Shown: in pieces, positions 45,388-54,775 of the stretch
Layout of the letters: each line of letters opens with the position of its first letter
Position numbering within the stretch: the stretch's first letter is position 1
Assembly: GCF_902499115.1 (NCBI RefSeq)
Contig: NZ_CABVPN010000027.1
Span: 53,639 to 117,638 of the forward strand
Direction of reading: 5' to 3'
DNA: 64,000 nucleotides
Source of the DNA: Burkholderia diffusa
Lineage (GTDB): Bacteria > Pseudomonadota > Gammaproteobacteria > Burkholderiales > Burkholderiaceae
The notes under the pieces: generated by a model
What the model was told of the DNA's origin: nothing
The model's input: only the letters and a program-made list of their open reading frames with translations
Database searches by the model: none
Made by a program: the position numbers and the translations under genes

Positions 45388-45863
45388 CGACGCTGTGGCG
45401 CATCAGCAATTACGCCGATCTGAAAGGCATCGGCGGCTTGCGGGCCGGCGGGCGCTGGCATTTTGCCGGGCAGCCCGTCGTCTATCTCGCCGAGCATCCG
45501 GCGCTCGCGCTGCTCGAGACGCTCGTCCACTTCGAAATGGCCACCGTTGCGCAATTGCCGAGCGCATACCAGTTGCTGCGCGTCGAGGTGTCCGAATCGG
45601 TGGACGTTGCCGAGATCGCGGAAGGCGATGCGCCGGCCGACTGGCGGGAGAACGTCGACTGGACCCGCAGCGCCGGCACCGAGTGGCTGCACACGCAGCC
45701 GAGCGCACTGCTGCGCGTACCGAGCGTCGTCGTGCCGCACGCGCACAACTTCCTGTTGAATCCGCTGCACCCGGCCGCATCCGACGTCCGCGTCGCGGAA
45801 GTCATGGAGTCGCCGTATGACAGCCGGATTCTGCGGCTGGTCCAGTCGAACAAGAGCGAATAG
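45384..45863 (+). CDS. RES-domain toxin (NAD+-targeting family)
   Basis: A 159-residue RES toxin. Family features are LWRISNYADLKGIGGLRAGG, RWHFAGQPVVYLAEHPALAL (including the conserved Arg and Tyr) and a C-terminal LLNPLHPA. RES toxins degrade NAD+ in the cytoplasm and halt growth until neutralised by the cognate Xre/DUF2384 antitoxin. The start is TTG at 45384 overlapping the antitoxin stop; no ATG lies nearby in frame. The pair sits close to a parS variant on an origin-bearing replicon, so a maintenance role is plausible. Confidence 0.92.
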   Translation: MTTLWRISNYADLKGIGGLRAGGRWHFAGQPVVYLAEHPALALLETLVHFEMATVAQLPSAYQLLRVEVSESVDVAEIAEGDAPADWRENVDWTRSAGTEWLHTQPSALLRVPSVVVPHAHNFLLNPLHPAASDVRVAEVMESPYDSRILRLVQSNKSE

Positions 45864-46091
45864 AGCGCGTCGCGCACGACGAGCCGCAGGAACATGTCGT
45901 TCATTGCGTCGCCGCAGCGTGCCGCGGGAAACGGTAGCGCCGCCGCAGGCGCACCCGCCGACATCGACCGCCATCCCACCAGCAGCCCATTACGCAGGAA
46001 GCGAACGTGCGGCGCAGGCCGCGGTATGGCAAATCGCCGACGCGTCGTCATGACGTGCGCAATGCCGCGACAGTCAATGCGCTGACCCTCG
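45864..46091. other. Spacer between the TA pair and the response-regulator promoter
   Basis: No gene I can support. GC-rich, with open frames of no recognisable composition. It ends at the ATTAC-type box at 46092. Confidence 0.3.
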
Positions 46092-46109
46092 GATTACATT
46101 TTCGTAATC
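46092..46109. promoter_or_regulatory. Candidate operator of the two-component system
   Basis: GATTAC-ATTTTC-GTAATC is a perfect 6-bp inverted repeat with a 6-bp spacer. It lies 90 bp before the response-regulator start. Its shape resembles CopR/IrlR-type heavy-metal response boxes (TTAC...GTAA). A closely similar box occurs at 54600-54615 in the promoter of the RND operon. Confidence 0.6.
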
Positions 46110-46198
46110 GAGCTGTCCCGCTGGTCGGCGAAGACTTTCACCCGCCGGTTTACCGGTAACATCGCCGCATATTCCAACCGAATGCGATGGAGCCGAGC

Positions 46199-46876
46199 AT
46201 GCGCATCCTGATAGTCGAAGACGAACCGAAGACGGCCGCGTACTTGAAGAAAGGGCTCGAGGAATCCGGCTTCAGCATCGATCTCGCAAAGGACGGCGCG
46301 GAAGGGCTGATGCTCGCGCAGGAAGAGAACTACGACGTGATCGTGCTCGACGTGATGCTGCCCGTGCTCGACGGGTGGGGCGTGCTCAAGCGCCTGCGCG
46401 ATACCCATACCACGCCGGTGCTGTTCCTGACCGCGCGCGACGATGTGCAGGACCGCGTGCACGGTCTCGAACTGGGCGCGGATGATTACCTCGTGAAGCC
46501 GTTCGCATTCGTCGAACTGCTCGCTCGCATCCGCACGCTTGCTCGCCGCGGCCCACCACGCGAGACCGAGCGCATTGTGGTCGGCGACCTGGAAATCGAC
46601 GTCGTACGCCGCCGCGTGAAGCGCGGCACGGTGCGGATCGACCTGACGCCACGCGAGTTCTCGCTGTTGCAGTTGCTCGCGCGTCGACAAGGCGAAGTGC
46701 TGAGCCGCACGCAGATCGCGTCGTATGTGTGGGACATGAACTTCGATAGCGACACCAACGTCGTCGAAGTCGCCATTCGGCGACTGCGCGCGAAGATCGA
46801 CGATGCGTTTCCGGTCAAGCTGATCCACACGGTGCGCGGCGTAGGCTACGTGCTCGAACCGAAGGACGGTGCATGA
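46199..46876 (+). CDS. OmpR-type response regulator, IrlR/CopR-like
   Basis: A 225-residue response regulator. The receiver domain has acidic residues in VEDE (7-9), phospho-acceptor Asp51 (VLDVML) and Lys in DDYLVKPFAF. A winged-helix DNA-binding domain follows, with VDLTPREFSLLQLLARR-type sequence and the conserved terminus VRGVGYVLE. It belongs to the heavy-metal group (CopR, CusR, IrlR). The ATG at 46199 has GGAG 6 bp upstream; an ATG 12 bp earlier overlaps that site. The stop overlaps the kinase start (ATGA). Confidence 0.93.
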   Translation: MRILIVEDEPKTAAYLKKGLEESGFSIDLAKDGAEGLMLAQEENYDVIVLDVMLPVLDGWGVLKRLRDTHTTPVLFLTARDDVQDRVHGLELGADDYLVKPFAFVELLARIRTLARRGPPRETERIVVGDLEIDVVRRRVKRGTVRIDLTPREFSLLQLLARRQGEVLSRTQIASYVWDMNFDSDTNVVEVAIRRLRAKIDDAFPVKLIHTVRGVGYVLEPKDGA

Positions 46877-48354
46877 CGCTCGGTCGATCGCTTGGCGCGA
46901 CGCTCGCGCTCTCGTTTGGCGCGACGATGCTCGCGGTCTTCGCGCTCGTCGGCACGTACGTGTATACCGGCCTCGACCGGCAAGTGAGGACGCAGGACGA
47001 TCTGGACATCGTGCTTGCCGCACGGCACACGCGCCGGCTCGCGGGCGAACTCGATTCGCTCGACGCCGTGCGCGCGCACGCGGACCGGCTGACGAGCCAG
47101 GTGCTCGGGAACGCGGCACTCTCGATGGCCGTGGTCGACGATCGGGGCAATGTGCTCGCGCGGCACAACGTCAGGCGGACCGAGCGCGAGGATCTGCCCC
47201 CACCTGCGTCGGGCACGGCGTCGCCCGCACCGCCTGCGTTGCCCGATGCCGAACTGTTTCCGCCCCACGCGACGCCGGTGCCGGCGGCCGAACGGATCAC
47301 CGTCGACCGGATCGCGACATGGCGCGCCGACGACGGCACGTCCGTGCGCGGTGTCGTGGCCGGCGCAATGCTGCGCGACGGTACGCAGATCCGCATCGCG
47401 ATCGCGCGCGACATGAGCGATCGCGCCGAACTGCTCGACGGCTATCGCAACAAGCTGAAGCTCGCCGGCGGGCTGGGCGCGTTGTGCGCAATGCTGCTAA
47501 GCTACTGGCTGATCCGCACGGCGCTCGCACCGCTGCGCGAGATCGTCGCGAACACCGGCCGGATCACCGTCGACAAGCTCGACGCGCGGCTCGACGCCGC
47601 GCGTGCGCCGCGCGAACTGCGTGCGCTCGTCGATGCGCAGAACGCGATGCTCGGCCGCCTGCAGCAAGCTTTCGGACATTTGTCGCAATTCAGCGCCGAT
47701 CTCGCGCACGACCTGCGCACGCCGCTGAACAACATGCGCGGCGCGACCGAAGTGGCACTTGCGCGGCCGCGTTCGCCCGGCGAATACCAGGCGCTGCTCG
47801 AATCGAATCTCGAGGAATACGACCGTCTCGCACGCATGATCGAGAACGTGCTGTTTCTCGCGCGCGCCGAACACCCGACCTTCGTGACGCGGCAGCGCGC
47901 GTTTGACGTGCATGACGAGCTGACGCGCATCGCCGAATACTTCGAAGGGCTCGCCGATGAAGCGGGTTCGACGCTGCGCGTCGAAGGGCACGGCCAGCTG
48001 ATTGCCGATGTCGAACTGTTTCGCCGCGCGGTCGGCAACCTGCTCGCGAATGCGCTGCGCTATACGCCTGCGGGCGGCGTCATTGCGCTGAGCGTCGACG
48101 AAACGGCGGACACGGTACGCGTCGTCGTCGAGAATCCGGGCGAGCCGATCGATCCCGCGCTGCTGCCGCGCATCTTCGACCGATTCGTGCGCGGCGACCC
48201 CGCGCGCAGCGGCGGCGTGCCGGGCGGCACGGCCGGGCTCGGGCTCGCGATCGTGCGCTCGGTGATGGAGCTGCACGGCGGCAGCGCGCGCGTCGAAAGC
48301 GACGCGGCGGGCACGCGGTTCATCCTCATCTTCGTCAGGAACCCTGCGTCTTGA
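46873..48354 (+). CDS. Heavy-metal-type sensor histidine kinase
   Basis: A 493-residue membrane kinase. The first membrane segment is about 11-31, and a periplasmic sensor region follows (about 32-195) with a Pro/Ala-rich insertion near 108-140. The second membrane segment is about 196-215, then HAMP. The H-box is SADLAHDLRTPLNNMRGATE (His279). The ATP-binding domain has an N-box, IFDRFVRGD, and the G-boxes GTAGLGLAIVRSV. It is of the CusS/IrlS type, which senses metal ions or stress in the periplasm. It converges on the RND operon, overlapping the outer-membrane gene by 20 bp. Confidence 0.92.
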   Translation: MTLGRSLGATLALSFGATMLAVFALVGTYVYTGLDRQVRTQDDLDIVLAARHTRRLAGELDSLDAVRAHADRLTSQVLGNAALSMAVVDDRGNVLARHNVRRTEREDLPPPASGTASPAPPALPDAELFPPHATPVPAAERITVDRIATWRADDGTSVRGVVAGAMLRDGTQIRIAIARDMSDRAELLDGYRNKLKLAGGLGALCAMLLSYWLIRTALAPLREIVANTGRITVDKLDARLDAARAPRELRALVDAQNAMLGRLQQAFGHLSQFSADLAHDLRTPLNNMRGATEVALARPRSPGEYQALLESNLEEYDRLARMIENVLFLARAEHPTFVTRQRAFDVHDELTRIAEYFEGLADEAGSTLRVEGHGQLIADVELFRRAVGNLLANALRYTPAGGVIALSVDETADTVRVVVENPGEPIDPALLPRIFDRFVRGDPARSGGVPGGTAGLGLAIVRSVMELHGGSARVESDAAGTRFILIFVRNPAS

Positions 48355-49828
48355 TCGCTGTACCCGATCCGGCGGCGCGAGCGGCGATATCCGCGCCCGA
48401 GTGCCAGCCGCCGCCCAGCGCCTTCAGCAATCCGACCGATGCTTCCATCCGACGTGCGGCGATCTCGTCGGCCTGGCGCCGATTGGTCAGCGCGATCGTC
48501 TGCGCGGTCACCACGTCCAGATAGCTGACGGCGCCGGCATTGAAGCGATTCGTCGTCAGCCGCAGCGACAGGTCGGCCGCGTCGGTCGCGCGCTGCTGAC
48601 TGGCGGCCTCGGACGCGAGCGCATCGAGCGCGGACAATTGATCCTCCACCTGCTGGAATGCGCCCAGCACGGTCTGCCGATAGTCGGCGACCTCGCCATC
48701 GTACTGCGCGTGCGTGCCGCGCAGCGTCGCGCTGCGCCTGCCGCCGTCGAACAGCGTGCCGACGAGTTGCGGGCCGAGCGACCAGAACAGGCTTGGCGCG
48801 GTCAGCCACGGCGTGAAGAACCCGCTTTCGAGCCCCGCGCTCGCCGACAGCACGAGGTCGGGGAAGAACGCGGCGCGCGCTTCGCCGATCTGCGCGTTCG
48901 CGGCCGCGACGCGGCGCTCGGCAGCTGCGATGTCCGGCCGTCGTTCGAGCAGTTGCGACGGCATGCCTGCCGGAATGGCAGGCACGTCGAACGCTTGAAC
49001 GCGCGCCGGCAATGCGAACGTCGATGCGTTTTCGCCGACGAGCGTTGCGATCGCATGCTGGAGCTGCGCACGCGACGCGTCGATGTCGGTATCCTGCGTG
49101 CGCGTCGCTTCCAGTTGCGTTTCGGCTTGTGCGACGGCGGACGCATCGATCGCGCCGGCCGCGAGCTGCTGTTTCAGCAGCTTCAGCGCATCCGCATAGG
49201 CCCGCACCGTGTCGTCGAGCAGCTGCTTTTGCGTGTCGAGCGAACGCAGCGCGAAATAGTCGGTCGCGAGTTCGGCCGTGACCGACAGTTTGACGGCTTG
49301 CAGATCGGCCGCACTTGCGTCGGCGTTCGCCTGCGCACCTGCTACCGCATCGCGCACGCGGCCGAACACGTCGGGTTCCCAGCTTGCCGCCACGCCGACC
49401 TGATGGTCGGGTGTCGTCTTGCCGGCGAGCGACGAACCCAGCTTGTTCCGCGATATGCGTGAACGGCTTTGCGCCACGCCCGCCGTGACTGTCGGCAGAA
49501 ACCCCGCATGCTGGTAGTCGACCGTCGCGCGCGCTTGCTCGAGGTCGGCAACGGCCTTCTTGACGGTCTGGTTCGACACGTCGACGCGCGCTTCGAGCGC
49601 GTTCAGATCCGCGTCGTTGAACACCGTCCACCACGCGCCGCGCGACGCGGCATCGGCCGGCGCCGCGACTTGCCAGCCCGGTTGCGCGGCCGACGTGCCG
49701 GCATAGTGCGTGGGTACCGAGACGGTCGGCGGCGAATAGGGCGGCAGCGTCGAGCAAGCGGCCAGCGCGGTGACAACGCCGAGCGCGACGACGCGGCGGG
49801 CGAAGGGGAGTGGGTGAGGAAGGCGCAT
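48335..49828 (-). CDS. NodT-family outer-membrane lipoprotein of the RND pump
   Basis: A 497-residue outer-membrane factor. The lipoprotein signal from the ATG at 49826-49828 ends in the lipobox LAAC (Cys25). Two OEP repeats follow, with LLERRPDIAAAERRVAAANA in the second. An ATG 24 bp upstream would give a longer signal start. It is the third gene of the adaptor-permease-channel operon, read permease (54506), adaptor (51226), channel. Its 3' end overlaps that of the convergent kinase gene. Confidence 0.92.
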   Translation of the reverse strand: MRLPHPLPFARRVVALGVVTALAACSTLPPYSPPTVSVPTHYAGTSAAQPGWQVAAPADAASRGAWWTVFNDADLNALEARVDVSNQTVKKAVADLEQARATVDYQHAGFLPTVTAGVAQSRSRISRNKLGSSLAGKTTPDHQVGVAASWEPDVFGRVRDAVAGAQANADASAADLQAVKLSVTAELATDYFALRSLDTQKQLLDDTVRAYADALKLLKQQLAAGAIDASAVAQAETQLEATRTQDTDIDASRAQLQHAIATLVGENASTFALPARVQAFDVPAIPAGMPSQLLERRPDIAAAERRVAAANAQIGEARAAFFPDLVLSASAGLESGFFTPWLTAPSLFWSLGPQLVGTLFDGGRRSATLRGTHAQYDGEVADYRQTVLGAFQQVEDQLSALDALASEAASQQRATDAADLSLRLTTNRFNAGAVSYLDVVTAQTIALTNRRQADEIAARRMEASVGLLKALGGGWHSGADIAARAAGSGTAIKTQGS

Positions 49829-49858
49829 GGCGGGAATCTCACAGGTAGGCATGGCGGG

Positions 49859-51226
49859 TCAGGTGCGGGCGTTCGAGGTACGCGCAACCGGCGCGGAGGC
49901 GGGCATGGACGTCGCCGCGCGTGGCGCTGACGGCACACCGCTTGCCGTGGCCGGTTGCGCTGCCGGCGAAGCGGCCGGCACCGCGCTGTGCTCGACCGAC
50001 ACGATCTTCACGGTTTCGCCGCTTGCGATCGAATCGCCCGGGTTGTCGATCACGCGATCGGTCGCGCCGAGCCCGGCGACGATCTCGACATGCGTGCCGA
50101 AATCGCGTCCGATCTGCACGGTCTTCAGCGCCGTGCGTCCATTCGCGTCGACCGTTGCAACCGTCACGCCGTTCGGTCGATACAGCAGTGCACTGACCGG
50201 CAGCTCGAACGTCGGCGCCGCGCTCGGCACGAGCAGGTGCGCCTGCGCATACGCGCCGGGCAGCAACGCGCCATCGCGATTGTCGACGTCGATCTCGACA
50301 CGCAGCGTGCGCGTGACCGGGTCGATCGCGCCCGCGCTGCGGGCGACGTGCGCGGCGAAGCGCCGCCCCGGATACTGCTGCGTGGTCAGGTAGGCGGCCG
50401 TGCCGGTGGAGACGCCGGCCGCGCTGTCCTGCGGCACGTCGACGAACACGCGCAGCGTGTCCGTCTGCTCCAGATGGAACAGTTCGCCCGACAGTCCGGG
50501 GCTGCCCGGCGTGCCGCCCGCCGTCACGAGCGTGCCGACGTCGACGTTGCGCGCGGTAATCACGCCGTCGAATGGCGCGCTCACCGATTCGAACGATACG
50601 AGTTCGTTCAGATGGGCGGTATTGGCCTGCGCGGATGAGAGCATCGCGCGCTTCGCGTTCATGTCGGCCACCTTCGTGTCGGTGTCCTGCTGCGACACCG
50701 ATTGCGTCTTCAGCATGTCCTGCCAGCGCTGCGCGGTCGATTTCGCATAGTCGTAGTTCGCTTGCGCGGTCGCCGCGTCCGCGCGCGCCTGGCGCAGCTG
50801 CGCATCGAGGTCGGGCGCGGTGATCTGCGCGAGCGTTTGCCCGGCCTTCACATGCGTGCCGATGTCCGCGCTCCAGTGGGCGATGTAGCCGCTGGTACGC
50901 GCGTAGATCGACGCTTCCGCATACGGCGTCACGGCACCCGGCAGCGTGAGCGTCTGATCGGCCGGTGCGGCGCCGGGCTGGATCACGGTCACCGGCAGCG
51001 CCTGCTGCGCCGCCACCTGGTGGCGCTGCGCGGCGCGCGCGGCGATGCGCGGCACGATGCCGATCGCGAGCAGCGTGGCGGCGAAGGCAATCGCGGCAAG
51101 CGGGACGGCCAGCTTGCGGCCGCGCCGGGACGGCGGTGTTTCTGGCGTTGCGTCGCGCGCGGTAGGCGGCATCGTTGCCGGTTCGGCAGCCGGCGGCGGG
51201 GTCAGCGGTTCGATCGTGTCGTTCAT
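49859..51226 (-). CDS. RND periplasmic adaptor (membrane-fusion protein)
   Basis: A 455-residue adaptor. A long Pro/Thr-rich cytoplasmic N-terminus (1-38) leads to a membrane segment (about 39-60). Lipoyl halves are GAVTPYAEASIYARTSGYIA and SVSAPFDGVITARNVDVGTL, with a hairpin between (about 130-205), then beta-barrel and membrane-proximal domains. The Ala/Ser/Pro-rich tail is probably disordered. It connects the RND permease to the NodT channel. It sits 49 bp after the permease stop and 30 bp before the channel start. Confidence 0.92.
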   Translation of the reverse strand: MNDTIEPLTPPPAAEPATMPPTARDATPETPPSRRGRKLAVPLAAIAFAATLLAIGIVPRIAARAAQRHQVAAQQALPVTVIQPGAAPADQTLTLPGAVTPYAEASIYARTSGYIAHWSADIGTHVKAGQTLAQITAPDLDAQLRQARADAATAQANYDYAKSTAQRWQDMLKTQSVSQQDTDTKVADMNAKRAMLSSAQANTAHLNELVSFESVSAPFDGVITARNVDVGTLVTAGGTPGSPGLSGELFHLEQTDTLRVFVDVPQDSAAGVSTGTAAYLTTQQYPGRRFAAHVARSAGAIDPVTRTLRVEIDVDNRDGALLPGAYAQAHLLVPSAAPTFELPVSALLYRPNGVTVATVDANGRTALKTVQIGRDFGTHVEIVAGLGATDRVIDNPGDSIASGETVKIVSVEHSAVPAASPAAQPATASGVPSAPRAATSMPASAPVARTSNART

Positions 51227-51275
51227 GATGAGTTCGATGTCGGGCGAGTCGTAGGGAATCGGGATGCGTTCTTGA

Positions 51276-54200
51276 TCAGCGCACCACCGGCATGTCCTGC
51301 ACGCGGCGGGCGGCGGCCGCTTCGCGGCGTCGGTCGAGCCACGCGTGGATGAAGCCGAACAGCACGGGTACGAACAGCAGTGTCGACAGCGTGCCGAACG
51401 CCAGCCCGCCGATCACCGCACGGCCAAGCGGGGCATTTTGTTCGCCGCCGTCGCCGAGGCCGAGCGCCATCGGCAGCATGCCGATCAGCATCGCGAGCGC
51501 GGTCATCACGACCGGACGGAAGCGGCTGAATCCGGCCTCGAGCGCAGCCTGCCACGGTGACGCTCCGCTTGCGATCAGCTCGCGCGCCGCGTTGACGACG
51601 AGGATGCTGTTCGCGGTCGCGATGCCGATGCACAGGATCGTGCCGGTCAGCGCGGGCACCGACAGCGTGGTGCGCGTGACGAACAGCATCCACGCGATGC
51701 CCGCCAGCGACGCGGGCAGGCCGCCAACGATCACGAGCGGGTCCAGCCACGACTGGAAGTTGACGACCATCAGCAAGTAGACGAGCGCGATCGCGATCGC
51801 GAGGCCGCCGAGCAGTCCGGTAAACGATTCGTGCATCGCCTGCACCTGGCCGCGCAGCACGATCGACGAACCGGGCGGCAGTTGGGCGCGCGCATCGTCG
51901 ACGAGCTTCGTCACGTCGGCCGTGACGCCGCCCAGATCGCGTCCGTGCACCGACGCGAAGATGTCGAGCACGGGTTGCACGTTGTAGTGCGACACCACGG
52001 CCTGCTGCGTCGCGCGGGAGAACGCACCCATTGCGCCGAGCAGGTTCTGTGCGGGCGCGCCTGCGGCCGGACCGCCGGCGGGCGTCTGCGGCGGGCGCGC
52101 GGTGCCCGCAGGCAGCGGTATGTTCGCCAGCGCCTGCAGCGAATCGACCGAATACTGCGGGGCCTGCACGATCAACGGGTAGCTGACGCCGTTGCGCGGA
52201 TCGAGCCAGAAGTTCGGCGTCGTCTGCGAACTGCCCGACAGCGCGATCAGCAAGTTCTGCGCGACGTCGCGTTGTTCGAGGCCGGCCTGAATCGCCTTCG
52301 TGCGGTCCACGTCGACGTTGATCGCCGGCTCGTCGCCCGGCTGCTGGATGCGCGTATCGACGAGGCCGCGCACGCCGCGCAGCTTCGCAAGCAGCGCGTT
52401 CGCCACCGCGCGGTTCTGGTCCAGCTTGTTGCCGACGATCTGGATGTCGACCGGCGCGGGCAGTCCGAAATTGAGAATCTGGCTGACGATGTCGGCCGGC
52501 AGGAATGCGAACGTTACACCCGGGAACGATTGGGCCAGCAGGTTGCGCAGCTTCGCGACATACGCCGCCGTCGGCGCATGGTTCGGCTTCAGCGTGATGT
52601 TCACGTCCGCATCTTCGGTGCCGATCGGGTCGGACGAGTCGTACGTGAGGTTGATCCCGCTCACCGGCACGCCGATGTTGTCGAGCATGCCGGCCAGCTG
52701 GTTCGCCGGAATCACGGTACGGATGCGCGCTTCCACTTCGTCGGTGAGGCGCGCGGTTTCCTCGATCCGCGTGCCGGTCGGTGCGCGCAGATGCAGACGG
52801 ATCTCGCCCGTGTCGACCGACGGGAAGAAGTCCTGGCCGGCGAATGCGAACAGGCCGGTCGATGCGGCGCACGCAAGAAGAAATGCGGCCGCGAAACGGC
52901 GGCGATTCGAGATTGCTGCCGACAGCAGCGCGCGATAGCGCAGCCGGACCGCCTCGAAGCGACGTTCGAACGCGGCCTGGAATCGTGCGATGCGCGCGAA
53001 CACGCCACGCGGCGGGCGGCCTTGTGCCTTTGCGCGCATCAGGACCATGGCGAGCGTCGGCACCAGCGTACGCGAGAAGAAATACGACGCGACCATCGCG
53101 AAGATCACTGCTTCGGCCAACGGCACGAACAGGTAGCGCGCGACGCCCGTGAGCATGAACATCGGCACGAACACGATGCAGATCGACAGCGTCGATACGA
53201 AGGTCGGCACGGCAATTTCGCCCGAGCCGGTCAGAATGGCGTCTTCCAGCGGCGCGCCGCGTTCGAGATGGTGCGTGATGTTCTCGATCGCGACGGTCGC
53301 GTCGTCGACGAGTATCCCGACCGCGAGCGCGAGCCCGCCGAGCGTCATGATGTTGATGGTCTGACCGAGCGCGCCCAGCGCGAGCAGCGATGTGAGCACG
53401 GCGAGCGGAATCGATACGGCGATGATCAACGTCGCGCGCCAGCTGCCGAGGAACAACAGGATCATCAGCGCGGTCAGGCAGGCGGCGATCAGCGCTTCGC
53501 GCACGACGCCCTGCACCGCCGCCTTCACGAACACCGACTGATCGCCGAGCGCGGAGATGTGCAGCGCTTTCGGCAAGCCGGCCGCGATCTTCGGCAGCAT
53601 CGCCTTGACCTGGTCGATGATCGTCAGTGTCGACGCGCTGCCGGTCTTCTCGACGGTCAGCAGCGCCGCGCGCTTGCCGTCGACGCGCACGATGTTGGTC
53701 TGCGGTGCGTAGCCGTCGCGAACGTGCGCGACGTCGTGCACATAGACCACGTTGCCGTCGATCGTCTTGACGGGCAGGTTGTTCAGCGCGGCGACCGTCT
53801 GTGTGCTGCCGTTCATCTGCACGTTGTACTCGCGCGTGCCGATCTTCGCGGTGCCGCCCGGCAGGATCAGGTTCTGCGCGTTGATCGCGTTCACCACGTC
53901 GATCGGCGCGAGCCCCTTCGCCTGCAGCGCGCGCGTGTCGAGATCGACGACGATCTGGCGAATCTTGCCGCCGAACGGCAGCGGTACCGCCGCGCCTTGC
54001 ACCGTCGCGAGCTGCGTGCGGATGAAGCTGTTGCCGAGGTCGTACAGTTGCTGTTCGGCAAGCGTGTTGCTCGACAGTCCGAGCTGCAGGATCGGCACCG
54101 TCGACGCGTTGTACGTGATGATGTTCGGCGGCAGCGTGCCGGGCGGCAGGATCCGCAGGATCGACGCGGAATTGCTCGCGGCTTCCGCGATCGCGCGATT

Positions 54201-54506
54201 GATGTCCGCGCCGGGGTGGAAGAAGATCTTCACGACCGACACCCCGTTCAGCGACTGCGATTCGATGTGCTCGATGTCGTCGACGTCCGACGTCAGTGCG
54301 CGCTCGTAGTTGGACGTGATTCGCTTGGCCATGTCCTCGGCGGAAAAGCCGTTGTATGACCAGACGATGCTGACGACCGGAATGTCGATGTTCGGGAAGA
54401 TGTCGGTCGGCATGCGCAGGATCGCGAGCGGTCCCGCGATGAAGATCAGCAGTGCGAGTACGACGAATGTATAGGGCCTGCGCAACGCCAGCCGGACGAT
54501 CCACAT
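51276..54506 (-). CDS. RND-family efflux permease
   Basis: A 1076-residue RND transporter. After the first membrane segment comes PTDIFPNIDIPVVSIVWSYN. The central membrane bundle includes GGLALAVGILVDDATVAIEN, with the adjacent aspartates of the proton relay. Two large periplasmic loops and a second bundle follow. Overall it belongs to the HAE1-like group rather than the metal-specific CusA group. The ATG at 54504-54506 has GAGGAA upstream. The promoter region bears an ATTAC-N6-GTTAT box like that before the two-component genes, so drug or metabolite efflux under that system is likely. Confidence 0.93.
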   Translation of the reverse strand: MWIVRLALRRPYTFVVLALLIFIAGPLAILRMPTDIFPNIDIPVVSIVWSYNGFSAEDMAKRITSNYERALTSDVDDIEHIESQSLNGVSVVKIFFHPGADINRAIAEAASNSASILRILPPGTLPPNIITYNASTVPILQLGLSSNTLAEQQLYDLGNSFIRTQLATVQGAAVPLPFGGKIRQIVVDLDTRALQAKGLAPIDVVNAINAQNLILPGGTAKIGTREYNVQMNGSTQTVAALNNLPVKTIDGNVVYVHDVAHVRDGYAPQTNIVRVDGKRAALLTVEKTGSASTLTIIDQVKAMLPKIAAGLPKALHISALGDQSVFVKAAVQGVVREALIAACLTALMILLFLGSWRATLIIAVSIPLAVLTSLLALGALGQTINIMTLGGLALAVGILVDDATVAIENITHHLERGAPLEDAILTGSGEIAVPTFVSTLSICIVFVPMFMLTGVARYLFVPLAEAVIFAMVASYFFSRTLVPTLAMVLMRAKAQGRPPRGVFARIARFQAAFERRFEAVRLRYRALLSAAISNRRRFAAAFLLACAASTGLFAFAGQDFFPSVDTGEIRLHLRAPTGTRIEETARLTDEVEARIRTVIPANQLAGMLDNIGVPVSGINLTYDSSDPIGTEDADVNITLKPNHAPTAAYVAKLRNLLAQSFPGVTFAFLPADIVSQILNFGLPAPVDIQIVGNKLDQNRAVANALLAKLRGVRGLVDTRIQQPGDEPAINVDVDRTKAIQAGLEQRDVAQNLLIALSGSSQTTPNFWLDPRNGVSYPLIVQAPQYSVDSLQALANIPLPAGTARPPQTPAGGPAAGAPAQNLLGAMGAFSRATQQAVVSHYNVQPVLDIFASVHGRDLGGVTADVTKLVDDARAQLPPGSSIVLRGQVQAMHESFTGLLGGLAIAIALVYLLMVVNFQSWLDPLVIVGGLPASLAGIAWMLFVTRTTLSVPALTGTILCIGIATANSILVVNAARELIASGASPWQAALEAGFSRFRPVVMTALAMLIGMLPMALGLGDGGEQNAPLGRAVIGGLAFGTLSTLLFVPVLFGFIHAWLDRRREAAAARRVQDMPVVR

Positions 54507-54599
54507 GATTTTTTTCCTCGAAGCAGGGCATGGGTGCCGCATTCGATGCGGTGAGCATGCAGTCTGCTGGCGCGGCGTTGACCCGTTGCTGACCTGAAC

Positions 54600-54615
54600 A
54601 TTACGAAACCGTTAT
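54600..54615. promoter_or_regulatory. RND-operon copy of the ATTAC-N6-GTAAT box
   Basis: ATTACGAAACCGTTAT matches the box before the response regulator (46092-46109) in the left arm and spacing, with one change in the right arm. It lies 94 bp before the RND permease start. It is also 160 bp upstream of the divergent DUF4148 gene. Confidence 0.5.
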
Positions 54616-54775
54616 CCGTGCGTGGGCGACGGATTTCAAAGTTGTCATCTGCCGGTCAGCGTGGGGTGCGGGTCGATCGCCAGAATGGACGTGTCAGGCG
54701 GCGAATCGCAATTGCGGTCACGCCGGCGGCGCATCGACGATGCGTCTTCATTGAACCGTTCTCGGGAGTTTCATC

